A stretch of DNA of 64,000 bases, from the NCBI GenBank assembly GCA_003611875.1, contig RAYY01000026.1, forward strand, positions 1 to 64,000, given 5' to 3'. This stretch comes from a bacterium D16-56. GTDB taxonomy: Bacteria; Bacillota; Clostridia; Lachnospirales; Lachnospiraceae. Shown here piece by piece: positions 28,073 through 38,245 of the stretch. The position numbers were made by a program, and so were the translations under genes. The notes beneath the pieces were generated by a model. The model had not been told where the DNA came from. It did not search any database and worked only from the letters and a program-made list of their open reading frames with translations. Every line of letters begins with the position of its first letter. Position 1 is the first letter of the stretch.

Positions 28073-30529
28073 TCAGGTTGTTTTTATGGTTCCATAACAC
28101 AGCCTTCCTGTCAGAAGCAGTACAATTACAGCCCCTTGGATTATATTTATCCATGTCCCGGACAGGATTATTGCTGATGCCAAAGAAATTACGGATAAAA
28201 TTATAAAGAAGATCATCCATCGGATCACCTCATTGTTTCCTTCATGAATAATATGAAATGAGTTTGTATTGCCAAAATACATGCTCACCAAAAGGCCAAT
28301 AACAGTAAAAGTAAGTCCGACAGCAGCCGTAACCTTTCCCAAAACAGGATTCACCCCCATCACATATTTTGCCAGCAGGATCTGAGTCATGGAAATTGCC
28401 AGAAATAATTGCCATTTCTGTACAATATCCAGCAAATGCCTATCCAAATCCGATCCGGATGTTTTGGGAAAATAATATTGATATAGCTTTTGCAGGATAT
28501 CTGAACGGTCAGTCTTTACGGCTTTCTTAAGAGCATATTTAAGGATATTCTCATTTTTACTGCCCTGTTTCAAAACTTTGCTGGAATTTACAGCATCGTA
28601 TAAAACCGGCCGGCCATCTCGTTCAGAGTCTATCCAACTGATCTTTTCCAAGTCTTTTGCTAATTGTTTCAAATCAAAGCTTTGTCCGGAATGGAAATTT
28701 AAAAGAAGGCAAGCATCCAGTGATATTTTTTTCTTATTGATAGCCTCCTCGCGCAGCTCCTGTACAAGACGGCTTCGCATATTTTCGTCCAAGAGTACAG
28801 AATCCGTGAAAAATATATCTTGAAAATCTGCTGCATCGATCTCTTGAAACAGGGATTCCCTTACCTTAAGAAGCCGCTTTACTGGTTCACAAACAAAGGG
28901 ATTTTCTTTTTGTAATGCTTCCATATCCCTATATTCGTTGATATTCTTATATGTAAATTCCTGGATCCGGAAATATTTCCAATATTCTTCGTTAACCGTC
29001 TGAATAAACGAATTGCTGTCGTTTTGATAAACCAAAAGAAGATTATTGAAAAATTTCTCATATCTTTTACAAATCTCATACCGCTGTGAGTTATTATCTG
29101 ATGCTGCCATTTCTTTTTTAAAGAGATTTTCCATAATATCCAGCAGCTTTTTGCCTTCAGGAATGCTGAGGAATTTTTGTTTTTCTTCCCACACAGCCAT
29201 TAAATCACTATAATTGGCAATCCTCCGTTTTAGTTTGTAATTTAAAGAGTAATCATTATAAAATTCCGGACAATGTTTTTTTATCTCCTTAAAAAAATCC
29301 TGAAAGTCTTCGGATCTGACGGTTTCCAAATCATACAGCAATTCATAAGCCTGTTCTGCGCCTACAAAGCATTGGTGTTTAACATAATAAGAAACAAACA
29401 CATTTTTTAGATATTGACAATTTGTAGCTTCATATCGTTTTTGCAGTTTATTTAAAAATTTCTGAGAAGAAAATGTCCAACCCATTTGCATATACTGTTC
29501 TATCAATTTGGCATAATACTCATCCAACATTTCATAGTTGATATTTGGAATGATATTTGAATCGGACAAGGCTTCTTCCATATATTTATCCAGATTTTCT
29601 TTAGACAGTTTTTGCAGAGTCTCAGGCCTTGATACATGGTATGACAGCTCCACATGTCTAAACTCCAGATTCTCAAATCTTCTGCCATATGTTACATTAA
29701 TAAAGTGATCCTGACGTTCTAAGATATTGTCTCGCAGAAAACCTTTCAACCTGATATTGCCGAAGTACGAGATAAAATCATATTTTGGCATATTGGGGCA
29801 CTCATACTCGCCTGTTTCCAGACAAAACCATGCTCCTTCTGTTGGTATATGGTCAGAAAAGCACAAGGTAGCTCCCTGACGGATACCTGAGAATACACTT
29901 ACCTTCATCCGCAAAGAGTACGGCATATAGCGCAGGATCAAAAAGGTAATCTCCTGAGACACATTTTTTAATTCGTTTATGTGGAGTGATTCTGGTATGA
30001 TAGTCAGACTTTTTCCTACGCTATTCATAGCCCAGCAAATGCATCCCATCAGGTTATCAAACGAATCCTGTTTCAAGTGATATTTATCCAGCAAAGGCTC
30101 CGGCGTTAGTTTTGTATAGGGAATCGTTGACAAAACCGGTAACTCTTTTTCTCCATTATAATTCAACATTATGCAATCCTTTTGGATTGCAAGAAATTGT
30201 TCAGGTTCGCGGATAAGCTCCTGATAATCAGCTTTTTGCATTGCAAAGCCATGGATAAAGGAAATGCCTCGTGAATCCGTTTCCCCGTTCTCATTTATGC
30301 TGTAATAATTAATGTGTGAAAGAAACACATAATCATGAATCGTTTGGATATCAAAAGCCAAAGACAATCCTTCTATCTTGGGATTGGTATTGAGCAGATT
30401 GGCAGCGTGACTTTTGAAATTGTTTTTTGCTGTTTCAGGGATGCCCTTTGAATTGGCCACAATGTTCCATCCCGCCTTTTTTTCCTGTATTCCGCATCTC
30501 GTATAATATAATTGATAGATTTTCGCCAT
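28073..30529 (-). CDS. GTPase-associated protein 1-like membrane protein
   Basis: This 818-residue protein starts MAKIYQLYYTRCGIQEKKAGWN. That opening, a strand followed by a Gly/Trp turn, and SLAFDIQTIHDYVFLSHINY resemble the N-terminal domain of GTPase-associated protein 1 (GAP1-N) described beside double-GTPases in predicted conflict systems. The middle, about 330-690, is helical. The C-terminus has about four membrane helices from residue 705 onward (SMTQILLAKYVMGVNPVLG, TFTVIGLLVSMYFG and two more). ATG 30529 has GGGAGGAG directly upstream. It follows the GTPase gene by 26 nt. Family placement is from memory of the motif and should be tested by profile search. Confidence 0.68.
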   Translation of the reverse strand: MAKIYQLYYTRCGIQEKKAGWNIVANSKGIPETAKNNFKSHAANLLNTNPKIEGLSLAFDIQTIHDYVFLSHINYYSINENGETDSRGISFIHGFAMQKADYQELIREPEQFLAIQKDCIMLNYNGEKELPVLSTIPYTKLTPEPLLDKYHLKQDSFDNLMGCICWAMNSVGKSLTIIPESLHINELKNVSQEITFLILRYMPYSLRMKVSVFSGIRQGATLCFSDHIPTEGAWFCLETGEYECPNMPKYDFISYFGNIRLKGFLRDNILERQDHFINVTYGRRFENLEFRHVELSYHVSRPETLQKLSKENLDKYMEEALSDSNIIPNINYEMLDEYYAKLIEQYMQMGWTFSSQKFLNKLQKRYEATNCQYLKNVFVSYYVKHQCFVGAEQAYELLYDLETVRSEDFQDFFKEIKKHCPEFYNDYSLNYKLKRRIANYSDLMAVWEEKQKFLSIPEGKKLLDIMENLFKKEMAASDNNSQRYEICKRYEKFFNNLLLVYQNDSNSFIQTVNEEYWKYFRIQEFTYKNINEYRDMEALQKENPFVCEPVKRLLKVRESLFQEIDAADFQDIFFTDSVLLDENMRSRLVQELREEAINKKKISLDACLLLNFHSGQSFDLKQLAKDLEKISWIDSERDGRPVLYDAVNSSKVLKQGSKNENILKYALKKAVKTDRSDILQKLYQYYFPKTSGSDLDRHLLDIVQKWQLFLAISMTQILLAKYVMGVNPVLGKVTAAVGLTFTVIGLLVSMYFGNTNSFHIIHEGNNEVIRWMIFFIILSVISLASAIILSGTWINIIQGAVIVLLLTGRLCYGTIKTT

Positions 30530-30555
30530 TTTACTCCTCCCAAATGATTGTGCAG

Positions 30556-32022
30556 TCAGCGCGGCTGCGGCTCTATCTTCTGCAGAATCCCAAATTCCGA
30601 AAGCATCCAATAAAGAGGTTCCTCGATACGACGGGGAATGGGGTGGGCTGTCGGTTTTGAGACGGGAATGGATTGTCCGTTTATAATCTTTTTTTCCTCT
30701 ATTACATCACAGTTCAGTGCGCTGAATGCAAAAAATCCTGTTCTGGAAAAAAAGCGATCCGCCACATTCAAGACTGCCTTTCCCTGAGAATTGCCGTCTA
30801 AGAACCTCCTGACTTCACCGGCAAGGTTCCGGTACTGCTCTAAGTCAAATCCGAAATTGCCTTTGCTATAATCAATGTCCTTAAAAATATTAGAATTGGA
30901 AGGAAACAGGTTCGTTTTTTCCAGCTCGTCACTTTTTGACAATGCTAACGCCAATGGGATTTCTGATTTTACACCCGTTTTTCCTTGTCCCAGAAAAGCC
31001 TTGTACATGGCCTCCAGGACAGTCTTGGGACGAACATTTTTATCGTCAGACCGGCTTATCTGCATAAACTGCTCTGGATCCAGGATCATGATGATCCCGT
31101 CTGCATTCTTGATAAACGATCCATACCGGTTCATTTCCTTTTCGTCTGTACAATCCTCTCCTGCCACATCGTAAAATACAAGCGTATACCCTGCGCCCTC
31201 AGTTAAAATTGCATAAAACAGCGGGGGATTTAAAAGCCCTGGCAGAGTTCCCTTAGGCAGAGGGACATCTTTTTTCACCGGATGTTTTTGTAAAAAATCG
31301 CTGACAGCAGAAGACATTTCCACACTTGCCATTTTTACATTGCCCATATATTCATCCATTCCCTTTAAAAGCTGGGATAGATATACGGTTTTTCCGGAAG
31401 CTGTGATTCCCACAGTAGCAATAAAATAAACCGGATATTTCCCGTAATTAGCAGGAAGAGGGTTGTGGCAAAAGGGGCAGATTCGTTCTGTTGTCTTTTT
31501 CCCATAATGGTCTGTCACAGCCACTACCATATCGTCCCCATCCCGCTGGCAGCTTCCCTTCATCATTCTTGGGTCTTTCCCGGTAATAACCGGATAATTG
31601 GCATATTCCCAGGACAGTTCATTAGAATAACTGTCCCAGAATTTTTTGAACAAAGGATCCTGTTTTTCCTCAAACAGCCTGGCATATTCTCTTTCTGAAA
31701 GATTCTCTGATTTTCCTTCAGAACTGCCAAAAGGATCCATTTCATCTTCCGTAATTCCAAAATCATCTTCACTGCTTTCTGTCTCTTTTCCTTCAAAATT
31801 GTCCAAGGATTTTCTATCTTTCTTAAATTTGTCATCACCTATGTCAAATCCCTCAATATCCGGTGACATTATGCTAATGGCTTTAAAATGGACATTTTCA
31901 TGGGAGAATTCTTCAAAGCAATAAGGACATTTTATCATCCCTGGTTTGGAAAACGGTATTTCAGATGCAGAATCTGATTTCCTTTTAATAAATAATTTGT
32001 CCAGGCTTTTTCGGAAAGACAT
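30556..32022 (-). CDS. Zinc-ribbon P-loop GTPase (double-GTPase-like)
   Basis: This 488-residue protein has two CxxC pairs (CPYC at 32-35, CPFC at 182-185) separated by an acidic, low-complexity insert. The P-loop is GITASGKT (205-212), followed by LVFYDVAGED (Asp285, Gly288; Walker B and switch II) and a guanine-specificity-like SKSD at 362-365. The layout matches the DO-GTPase2 / TRAFAC-like proteins reported with GAP1, vWA and tubulin-like partners. It is the likely nucleotide switch of the system and has no membrane segment. The start has GGGAGGAAAAGAG upstream. Whether the bound nucleotide is GTP is predicted, not shown. Confidence 0.78.
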   Translation of the reverse strand: MSFRKSLDKLFIKRKSDSASEIPFSKPGMIKCPYCFEEFSHENVHFKAISIMSPDIEGFDIGDDKFKKDRKSLDNFEGKETESSEDDFGITEDEMDPFGSSEGKSENLSEREYARLFEEKQDPLFKKFWDSYSNELSWEYANYPVITGKDPRMMKGSCQRDGDDMVVAVTDHYGKKTTERICPFCHNPLPANYGKYPVYFIATVGITASGKTVYLSQLLKGMDEYMGNVKMASVEMSSAVSDFLQKHPVKKDVPLPKGTLPGLLNPPLFYAILTEGAGYTLVFYDVAGEDCTDEKEMNRYGSFIKNADGIIMILDPEQFMQISRSDDKNVRPKTVLEAMYKAFLGQGKTGVKSEIPLALALSKSDELEKTNLFPSNSNIFKDIDYSKGNFGFDLEQYRNLAGEVRRFLDGNSQGKAVLNVADRFFSRTGFFAFSALNCDVIEEKKIINGQSIPVSKPTAHPIPRRIEEPLYWMLSEFGILQKIEPQPR

Positions 32023-32035
32023 TCTCTTTTCCTCC

Positions 32036-32743
32036 CTATTGTTCTTCTATTCTGACATAATAGTATTTCTTATATTCTAATGTTGTGTAAACATTCAGCT
32101 CCTCGCCGGAAGGAATCCACACTCTCAGCCATCCATCCTTGGCTTTTCTCATGCTTTCAGCCGATACAGGAAAATGACACCGGCTGCAGGAAGGTTTGTA
32201 GCAGAGGATTCCCTCTAATTGATTGAAATCTTGAGTGAAATCAAATATTGGCCGGAACATGCATAGGCGTTGTTGGGGAAATATAAAGTATTTATTAATA
32301 TTTTTATATTTTAACTTTACTGGAATATGGACAGGAATAGCGGCTTCATTTTCGTGATTGGAAACCTGATAGATTTCCCAAACATTCTGGCTGATCTGGC
32401 ATGGATATATGATTATGCGGTATGGAACCTGGCTTTTCAGGCTGCCTCTCGGAATTATAAACTTGTTTTTCTGAGCAAAAAAATCCCTTTCCTCAATCAA
32501 ATACCACAAAAGCTCCCCTGCCATAATACTGTAATTTTTCAATAGCTCATTTCCATTCTCCTCAAGCCAGGATATCATATTTTCTTCCGGATTCCAGGCT
32601 GCTTTTGCCGGAGCCGCTATTACCAGAAAGTGGCTGGCCTTGTTGTATTTCCAGTTAAGCTGCTGATCCCCATTGCCTGTTTTTTTACAGTCCAGGCTGC
32701 GTATGGTATATTCCTTTGGATTTTGCCGAATTGCAAACGTCAT
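32036..32743 (-). CDS. Operon protein of unknown function with Cys cluster
   Basis: Not recognised. It has 235 residues, is mostly predicted strand, and has no membrane segment or signal peptide. The most notable motif is CYKPSCSRCHFPVS near residue 183, which could bind zinc. It overlaps the 646-residue gene upstream by 4 nt (ATGA) and ends 13 nt before the GTPase gene, so it is co-translated with both. That position, between a helical protein and the GTPase, suggests an adaptor, but this is inference only. Confidence 0.6.
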   Translation of the reverse strand: MTFAIRQNPKEYTIRSLDCKKTGNGDQQLNWKYNKASHFLVIAAPAKAAWNPEENMISWLEENGNELLKNYSIMAGELLWYLIEERDFFAQKNKFIIPRGSLKSQVPYRIIIYPCQISQNVWEIYQVSNHENEAAIPVHIPVKLKYKNINKYFIFPQQRLCMFRPIFDFTQDFNQLEGILCYKPSCSRCHFPVSAESMRKAKDGWLRVWIPSGEELNVYTTLEYKKYYYVRIEEQ

Positions 32744-34680
32744 GGTGATTCACCTGCCATTTCTGTCAAATTGCAGTACTCATTTGATCCTAAAGGATCC
32801 AGATCATATATGGCAATTTTCTCAATACAGTCAGTTCGTTTCAAATGAAACAAAGTAAAGGTATGATTGCTGTGCTTCACTTCCCTGGCATATTTTGCAT
32901 CCTTGTTCATCAGATAAAAGATACCCCGCAGATTGTTTTCATAGGAGGCAGCACTTCCGCGAAGCCGGATTTTATTCTCTATTTTTTCCTCCAGTACCCG
33001 TTTCACCATCATTACTCTCGCCTCATCACTCATGGTATCTAATCGGGCCTGCATTTCCTGCTCAAAGGACATAGAAAATATGGCGTCACTGGCAATCAGT
33101 TCACCGAATATCTGCTCTAATTCCCGGCAAAGTCCGTTTCCGTCATTTTCAATACGAAAAATCCGTTTGGAGATTTCAGCTTCCTTCTGACGCAAAAAAT
33201 GTTCTGCCAAGTGTTCATAATAGTTTCGAATATTCCGATCTTCTTCATCAATAACCTCTTTTCGTATTTCATCTTCCAGCGCCTGGCAGGTCTGGAGAAA
33301 ATGCTCTGCCTCATAATGAAATGTGGTAAGAAGCTTTAAAAGCTTCCGAATCATATCGGAATAGAAGGATGTTCTCATTTTTGCCACAGCATGAGAATGC
33401 ACACTCTCCTCAATGGTATTTCCGGTTAAGTCAGATTCAGAGACAGAAAATTCCTCCAATGCTTCCAATACCCGATCTTCTGTCAGGCCATACAAGGCAT
33501 CTTCATAGGTTAGGACCAAGCGCCAGTCTTTTTCAATTTTGGTCAGACATTTTTCAATAAAATTTTGGTCAGACAAAAGCTTATCCAGCTCTTTTTTATA
33601 GTGCTCCTCAAAAAACAGGCTCCAGTTCCCACCGGTCGCCTGATTTAACCGGGTAAATGAGATTTTCTTTTCTTTGTGAATCTCCTTAAACTCATTTTCG
33701 TCTATGTAGGCCAGATAGGAAAGCTCTGAGGGAGACGGAAATATCTTTATTACATGATCTTGAAAGATATCTTCCAGACATTGGATTTTCCCGCGCCTAA
33801 TTCCTAGCTTTTCTTGAAGATCTTCAGACAACTGCATGGCATCCTTAGACCAGTCCTGATAGCTGCGCAGGTTTTCTTTCATCAGACATTCCATAATCTT
33901 AAGCAGGCTGAAAATGGCAATGCTGCGTACCGGCTTTTCCACCAAGGCATAAGCGGCTGTTTTTATAGTATTATAGCCCTCAATCACTGCCTCCGCATTG
34001 CCATGGCTGCCTGTCCCACGGTTCCCTCCCAGAAGAATCAAGTCTGCCACCAGACGGTAATTCAGCCCTAAGCGATAATCCAACAGCACATTTCCATCCT
34101 TCAAATAATTGCTCAATAAATAGACAGCGCCTAATTTATCTTCTGTGTTTTTTCTTTTTTCCCCAATAAAATGCAGAAATTCACTGATCCTTCGGCGTTT
34201 TTCTGCCGTGCTTTCGTCCATCATTATAAATATGGTTTGAAGCAGGTTATATTTCTTTCCCAGGTTCATGTCAAGCATAAGATCAAAATATTCATCAGCA
34301 GCTTCTTCCTCACCTGCAAGGATATATTTTAACCGGACCTGCAATTTATTCTGAAAAATGTATTCGTCGGTTTTCAGCATTTCCACCAAAGACTGCTCAA
34401 TAAAGACAGAAAGATTGTTCTCATAGATGCCTGTTATCAGGTCCAGGCATTGGAAACTGTCTCCGTTTTTTGTAATCTGAATATATTTTAAATATTCCCC
34501 GTTTCGCCAGTTGGTATCCAGGATTTCCCTCACAGCAGAAAAATGCGAGACGGTCTTATGCCCCAGAAATATGATAACTACAGGATATAAAGCCTCATTG
34601 CTGCCGTTGTCTGTCTTTGTAATCTTACTTAATTGATTCATGCAGCTTCGAAGAAGCTTTTTGCCCTTACGTTCCTCCAT
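32740..34680 (-). CDS. Large helical operon protein of unknown function
   Basis: Not recognised. After an N-terminal alpha/beta segment (ALYPVVIIFLGHKTVSHFSAV) the 646-residue protein is mainly helical and rich in Glu and Lys, with coiled-coil-like stretches such as EIRKEVIDEEDRNIRNYYEH. No membrane segment is seen. The opening resembles the beginning of a nucleotide-binding or tubulin-like domain but lacks a P-loop and a GGTGSG motif. It lies between the tubulin-like gene and the 235-residue gene. ATG 34680 has GGAGGAAAGC immediately upstream; the ATG 12 nt earlier is less likely. Confidence 0.62.
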   Translation of the reverse strand: MEERKGKKLLRSCMNQLSKITKTDNGSNEALYPVVIIFLGHKTVSHFSAVREILDTNWRNGEYLKYIQITKNGDSFQCLDLITGIYENNLSVFIEQSLVEMLKTDEYIFQNKLQVRLKYILAGEEEAADEYFDLMLDMNLGKKYNLLQTIFIMMDESTAEKRRRISEFLHFIGEKRKNTEDKLGAVYLLSNYLKDGNVLLDYRLGLNYRLVADLILLGGNRGTGSHGNAEAVIEGYNTIKTAAYALVEKPVRSIAIFSLLKIMECLMKENLRSYQDWSKDAMQLSEDLQEKLGIRRGKIQCLEDIFQDHVIKIFPSPSELSYLAYIDENEFKEIHKEKKISFTRLNQATGGNWSLFFEEHYKKELDKLLSDQNFIEKCLTKIEKDWRLVLTYEDALYGLTEDRVLEALEEFSVSESDLTGNTIEESVHSHAVAKMRTSFYSDMIRKLLKLLTTFHYEAEHFLQTCQALEDEIRKEVIDEEDRNIRNYYEHLAEHFLRQKEAEISKRIFRIENDGNGLCRELEQIFGELIASDAIFSMSFEQEMQARLDTMSDEARVMMVKRVLEEKIENKIRLRGSAASYENNLRGIFYLMNKDAKYAREVKHSNHTFTLFHLKRTDCIEKIAIYDLDPLGSNEYCNLTEMAGESP

Positions 34681-34741
34681 GCTTTCCTCCATCCCATGTA
34701 TATTTTATAACCATGCATACGAAAAACGGCTGTGTATCATA

Positions 34742-37700
34742 TTATTGATAAGTGATCCTATAATTTTGCAGCGCCTGAATAAACTCGTTGTAAAACGTCT
34801 GGATTTCCTTTCGCTTAGGATCCGCCGCAATCCGGCTGAGAATCATCTTCAGGAAATCGGAAGTATATCTGGCCTGGATTGTCCCGGAAATAAGATAAAT
34901 TTCATCTGTCATATTATCAAGGGCATTCACCGTCTGTTTATGAATCCGTTCAGCCAGATCTTCCTCCAGCCCCTTATAGGTCAGAAACGCTTGATACAAA
35001 GGAGCCTTGCTTCCGTATGGCATGGCGCTGTTTTGGAGATCCAGGATTTCCTCTATGCCAAATTGTTCATATGTGAAAGTGGTTTTAGAACGTTCCAGCC
35101 GAATTATGCCGGTAAATACCGCATGAAAAAACAATTCTTGTTTATCCTTCTCACTGACAATACTTGCAGATATCTTCTCAAGCCTTGCAATCTCCTGATC
35201 TAAAGCATTGATTTTAGCCAACTGTTCCCGTACCTTCTTTTCGACCTCCGGATACCGGAAATAATTATCGCGCAGAACCGTTTCCTCAGATCCTTCTCTG
35301 GCTCCTTTTGTGCTTAAAGTTATTCGGTCAATATTATTGTCCTGATACATCTGCTTCCTGGCTGCTTTCAGGATATCCAACATTTCTTCCAAACGTATCG
35401 GATCCGGCTCCTCATTTTCCAAATCAGAAGATGGAATTGCCAATTTGGTACACTTTACATACCATCCGGCGGCATCTGAGCAAACAATCCCTGCTTTTCT
35501 TGCGGCATCCAGTTCTTCTGCCAGCCTTTGGTTGCGTTTTGTAATGCGGGGAATCAGATGTCCATCCATCTTAAAGCTATCCGGATAGGGCGAAGGCAAA
35601 TATTCTCTCCAATCCATATCGCCTGCCTCATATAAATGGCGTCCGGCCTCTGCCGTATTGGCCTCATAAGCCTTTTCCAGCTCGGCAAGCCCCTGGTAAG
35701 CATAAAGCGGTATGCCGGAATAAAAACGCATCATAAATATCCGGTCCGTAAGTCCGGTCCGGCGCACAGTATCGCCTTCCTGCCTTACAGCCTCGGCTGC
35801 CTGGATAATTTCCGCAGCATTAAAGGGAATGGATATGGTATTGCTTTTAGCAATATCAGACAGATCAAAAAGTCCGTTTTTCCAGAACAGCGGGTCTGCA
35901 TTCCTGCTTAGCTTCTTCTGAATGATCTCTGTTTTGATTCTTTCCATAAGCCGGGTACTGTCTGTGGTCTCGAACTTGATTTTCAGGTAATCTGTCATTT
36001 CCTTGTTTGTAATCGTGAGAAATTCCTGGGTAATGTACTCAGAAACAAGCCGGGTAATCTTATTTTCATCCTGGGATATCCAATCAGGCCATTGTTTAAA
36101 CAGCTTCAAAACCAGCTTTTTCATCTCCTGGTCCGGGTCTAGCTGCATCACTGTCTCATCTAACTGATCTTTAATATCCCGAATGGTTAAAATCTGCCAT
36201 GTATAGACACTTTTGGAAGTCTTCCCTGACATAAGGTGACGGCTGTTCTCAGAAAATGTATTCTTCAGGGTATCCAGAACAATGGACATCACAAGAAAAA
36301 AGCCATTGTTCAGCTTTACCACCTGATCACGAAATTCCCTCAGAAAGTTCTTCATATAGTTATGCCGGTCTATTACAGCCAGATGGACATACCAATGATT
36401 CACTGCCTCCAAATATTCTTCGGTGTGTTTTTTTCTGTTTATGAAATTGGATTTTGCAAGGGCCTGCTCCGCTGTGTCCAAAGCTTGTCTGCGTATTGGT
36501 TCCTGACGCAGCTCTGCGGCCAGACGTTCCTCATTGTTTTGGATATATCCATCGATTACATGTATCAGGTTCTTGTTATTTTGTCCGCCTAAAAGCCGCA
36601 TGGCAAAAAAGGGGCCGGTTGCAAAATCCATGGCAAAATTCAAATATAAATTAGAAAATATTCTGGAAATCAAAGAAGTGGATTGATCCGGTATATTGTA
36701 ATCCTTCAGTGGTTCTAACATTTTCTTGCGGTTTTCCTCTAGGAAACCTAATGCATTGGCTGTCCAGGTATCAGCACAACTAATGACACGTCTGTCACCT
36801 GGGGTAATGTCGCTGCCTTTTACCAGATTATGGGGATAAGGCACTTTGTACACCACGCCCTTGGTTAACTGCTGCATAAGCTGCTCAAAAGTGAGCTGAT
36901 TGGCGCTCACAAAAGCCATCAAATCCTTTTCTGTAGGTACATGGTCAGAAATATCCCCAAATCTTTCAAATAATTTGGCTCCTAAGTAGGTTGCAATATC
37001 TGATAAGGGCATCTCCGCATTCGCTGCCCCAATAATATTGTATTCAAAAGACGCCCCGTGTATTTTCTTAATATTATTTTTGGCCTGGGCCAGATTAGAA
37101 ATATGCCCTTTCAAGGTCATGGAACCGACCTGAGCCGGGTCAAGTCCATCGGGAAGCGTTACCTTGGAAAGAAAAGAGATCACATAATCCACTGCTACAC
37201 TTAGTCCATATTCATAACCATCCTTCATGACTACTCCGCCGGCCGTTGTTGCAGAGATCAGATAGCAAAGATCCACCGGAGTACGGCTGGTACTGACCTC
37301 AAAGCTCCCGTAGTTCTGGACAAATTTCCCTTGGGCTTCCTCAAGTCCCATCATATAATCCAGTTCCTTTAATGCCGCATAGCCGTTGCACCTGACATAA
37401 TTGGCCGTAAGTGGGCTTCCTATAATACTTGGCACGGACAGATTCACATCAGGCAGAAAGAAATAGCCGCTAATCTGGGCGCTGTCCCTTCCCAGAGTCT
37501 CCAGAACATGGCGCACAATGTAACATACATCAAGAAAGGTGCCGCTGCCAGTGCCGCCGGAAAGACCGGAAAAAAGATGGATATTCAGGTCGCCGGTAAC
37601 ACCCTGAATAGCATCCTGTATCAGAGCAGTAAGCTTTGCCTTAAACAATGCCGCTTTATCAATCAGAAGGAACCTTCCTACCTGGCGGATTCCGCCTGCC

Positions 37701-38104
37701 CCGTGTCCTGCATTCTGAATCCCGATATGCTCATGGTTTAGCCAGGATAATTCCTTGCGCACCGCAATAATCTCCTTGGATCGAAAAGTCTTCACAATTT
37801 CATTGTTGGAAATGTCAAAATATTCGGTTGCTTTATCAATGCTGGAAATATCCTGGGTTATTCCTAAATCTGCATCATCCGAATCAATCAAAAGGAACCG
37901 TATACTGCCGTAAAAGGGGACAGGAGACTCTGGATCATCTGGCTTTAAACGTCGATATACTTCTTTTTTAAGTTTTTTCAGCGCATCCTTTCCTGTGCCT
38001 CCTAAGCCGATGCAGAGTGTAGCGTCATCTTGACGGTCCGACTTTTTCATATCATTCATTATGCCGCCGCCTGCGCTCACTGACAATCTGTCATAAGTAG
38101 CCAT
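34742..38104 (-). CDS. Tubulin-like GTP-binding protein (Tubulin_2 type)
   Basis: This 1120-residue protein has an N-terminal tubulin/FtsZ-type nucleotide domain. GLGGTGKDALKKLK (33-46) is the first phosphate loop, FLLIDSDD follows strand 3, NAGHGAGGIRQVG is near 131-143, and SGLSGGTGSGTFLD (179-192) is the tubulin signature GGTGSG. FtsZ is about 380 residues; here a further ~750 mostly helical residues follow, as in the Tubulin_2 family. It has no signal peptide or membrane helix. ATG 38104 has CAGGAGG 7 nt upstream. It may form filaments or act as a GTP-dependent scaffold with the neighbouring GTPase. That it polymerises is inferred. Confidence 0.82.
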   Translation of the reverse strand: MATYDRLSVSAGGGIMNDMKKSDRQDDATLCIGLGGTGKDALKKLKKEVYRRLKPDDPESPVPFYGSIRFLLIDSDDADLGITQDISSIDKATEYFDISNNEIVKTFRSKEIIAVRKELSWLNHEHIGIQNAGHGAGGIRQVGRFLLIDKAALFKAKLTALIQDAIQGVTGDLNIHLFSGLSGGTGSGTFLDVCYIVRHVLETLGRDSAQISGYFFLPDVNLSVPSIIGSPLTANYVRCNGYAALKELDYMMGLEEAQGKFVQNYGSFEVSTSRTPVDLCYLISATTAGGVVMKDGYEYGLSVAVDYVISFLSKVTLPDGLDPAQVGSMTLKGHISNLAQAKNNIKKIHGASFEYNIIGAANAEMPLSDIATYLGAKLFERFGDISDHVPTEKDLMAFVSANQLTFEQLMQQLTKGVVYKVPYPHNLVKGSDITPGDRRVISCADTWTANALGFLEENRKKMLEPLKDYNIPDQSTSLISRIFSNLYLNFAMDFATGPFFAMRLLGGQNNKNLIHVIDGYIQNNEERLAAELRQEPIRRQALDTAEQALAKSNFINRKKHTEEYLEAVNHWYVHLAVIDRHNYMKNFLREFRDQVVKLNNGFFLVMSIVLDTLKNTFSENSRHLMSGKTSKSVYTWQILTIRDIKDQLDETVMQLDPDQEMKKLVLKLFKQWPDWISQDENKITRLVSEYITQEFLTITNKEMTDYLKIKFETTDSTRLMERIKTEIIQKKLSRNADPLFWKNGLFDLSDIAKSNTISIPFNAAEIIQAAEAVRQEGDTVRRTGLTDRIFMMRFYSGIPLYAYQGLAELEKAYEANTAEAGRHLYEAGDMDWREYLPSPYPDSFKMDGHLIPRITKRNQRLAEELDAARKAGIVCSDAAGWYVKCTKLAIPSSDLENEEPDPIRLEEMLDILKAARKQMYQDNNIDRITLSTKGAREGSEETVLRDNYFRYPEVEKKVREQLAKINALDQEIARLEKISASIVSEKDKQELFFHAVFTGIIRLERSKTTFTYEQFGIEEILDLQNSAMPYGSKAPLYQAFLTYKGLEEDLAERIHKQTVNALDNMTDEIYLISGTIQARYTSDFLKMILSRIAADPKRKEIQTFYNEFIQALQNYRITYQ

Positions 38105-38245
38105 CTTCAATCCTCCTGTATTTGATTTGATCCCTGCAGTCTCTCAAGCCATTTAACCCGGATGTTATTTCCACAGGCAATGCGCTAAGTACCGTGCTTG
38201 TATGAGTATTTAGCTTGCATAGGTATATGATCTTCTGTTAAAAGA

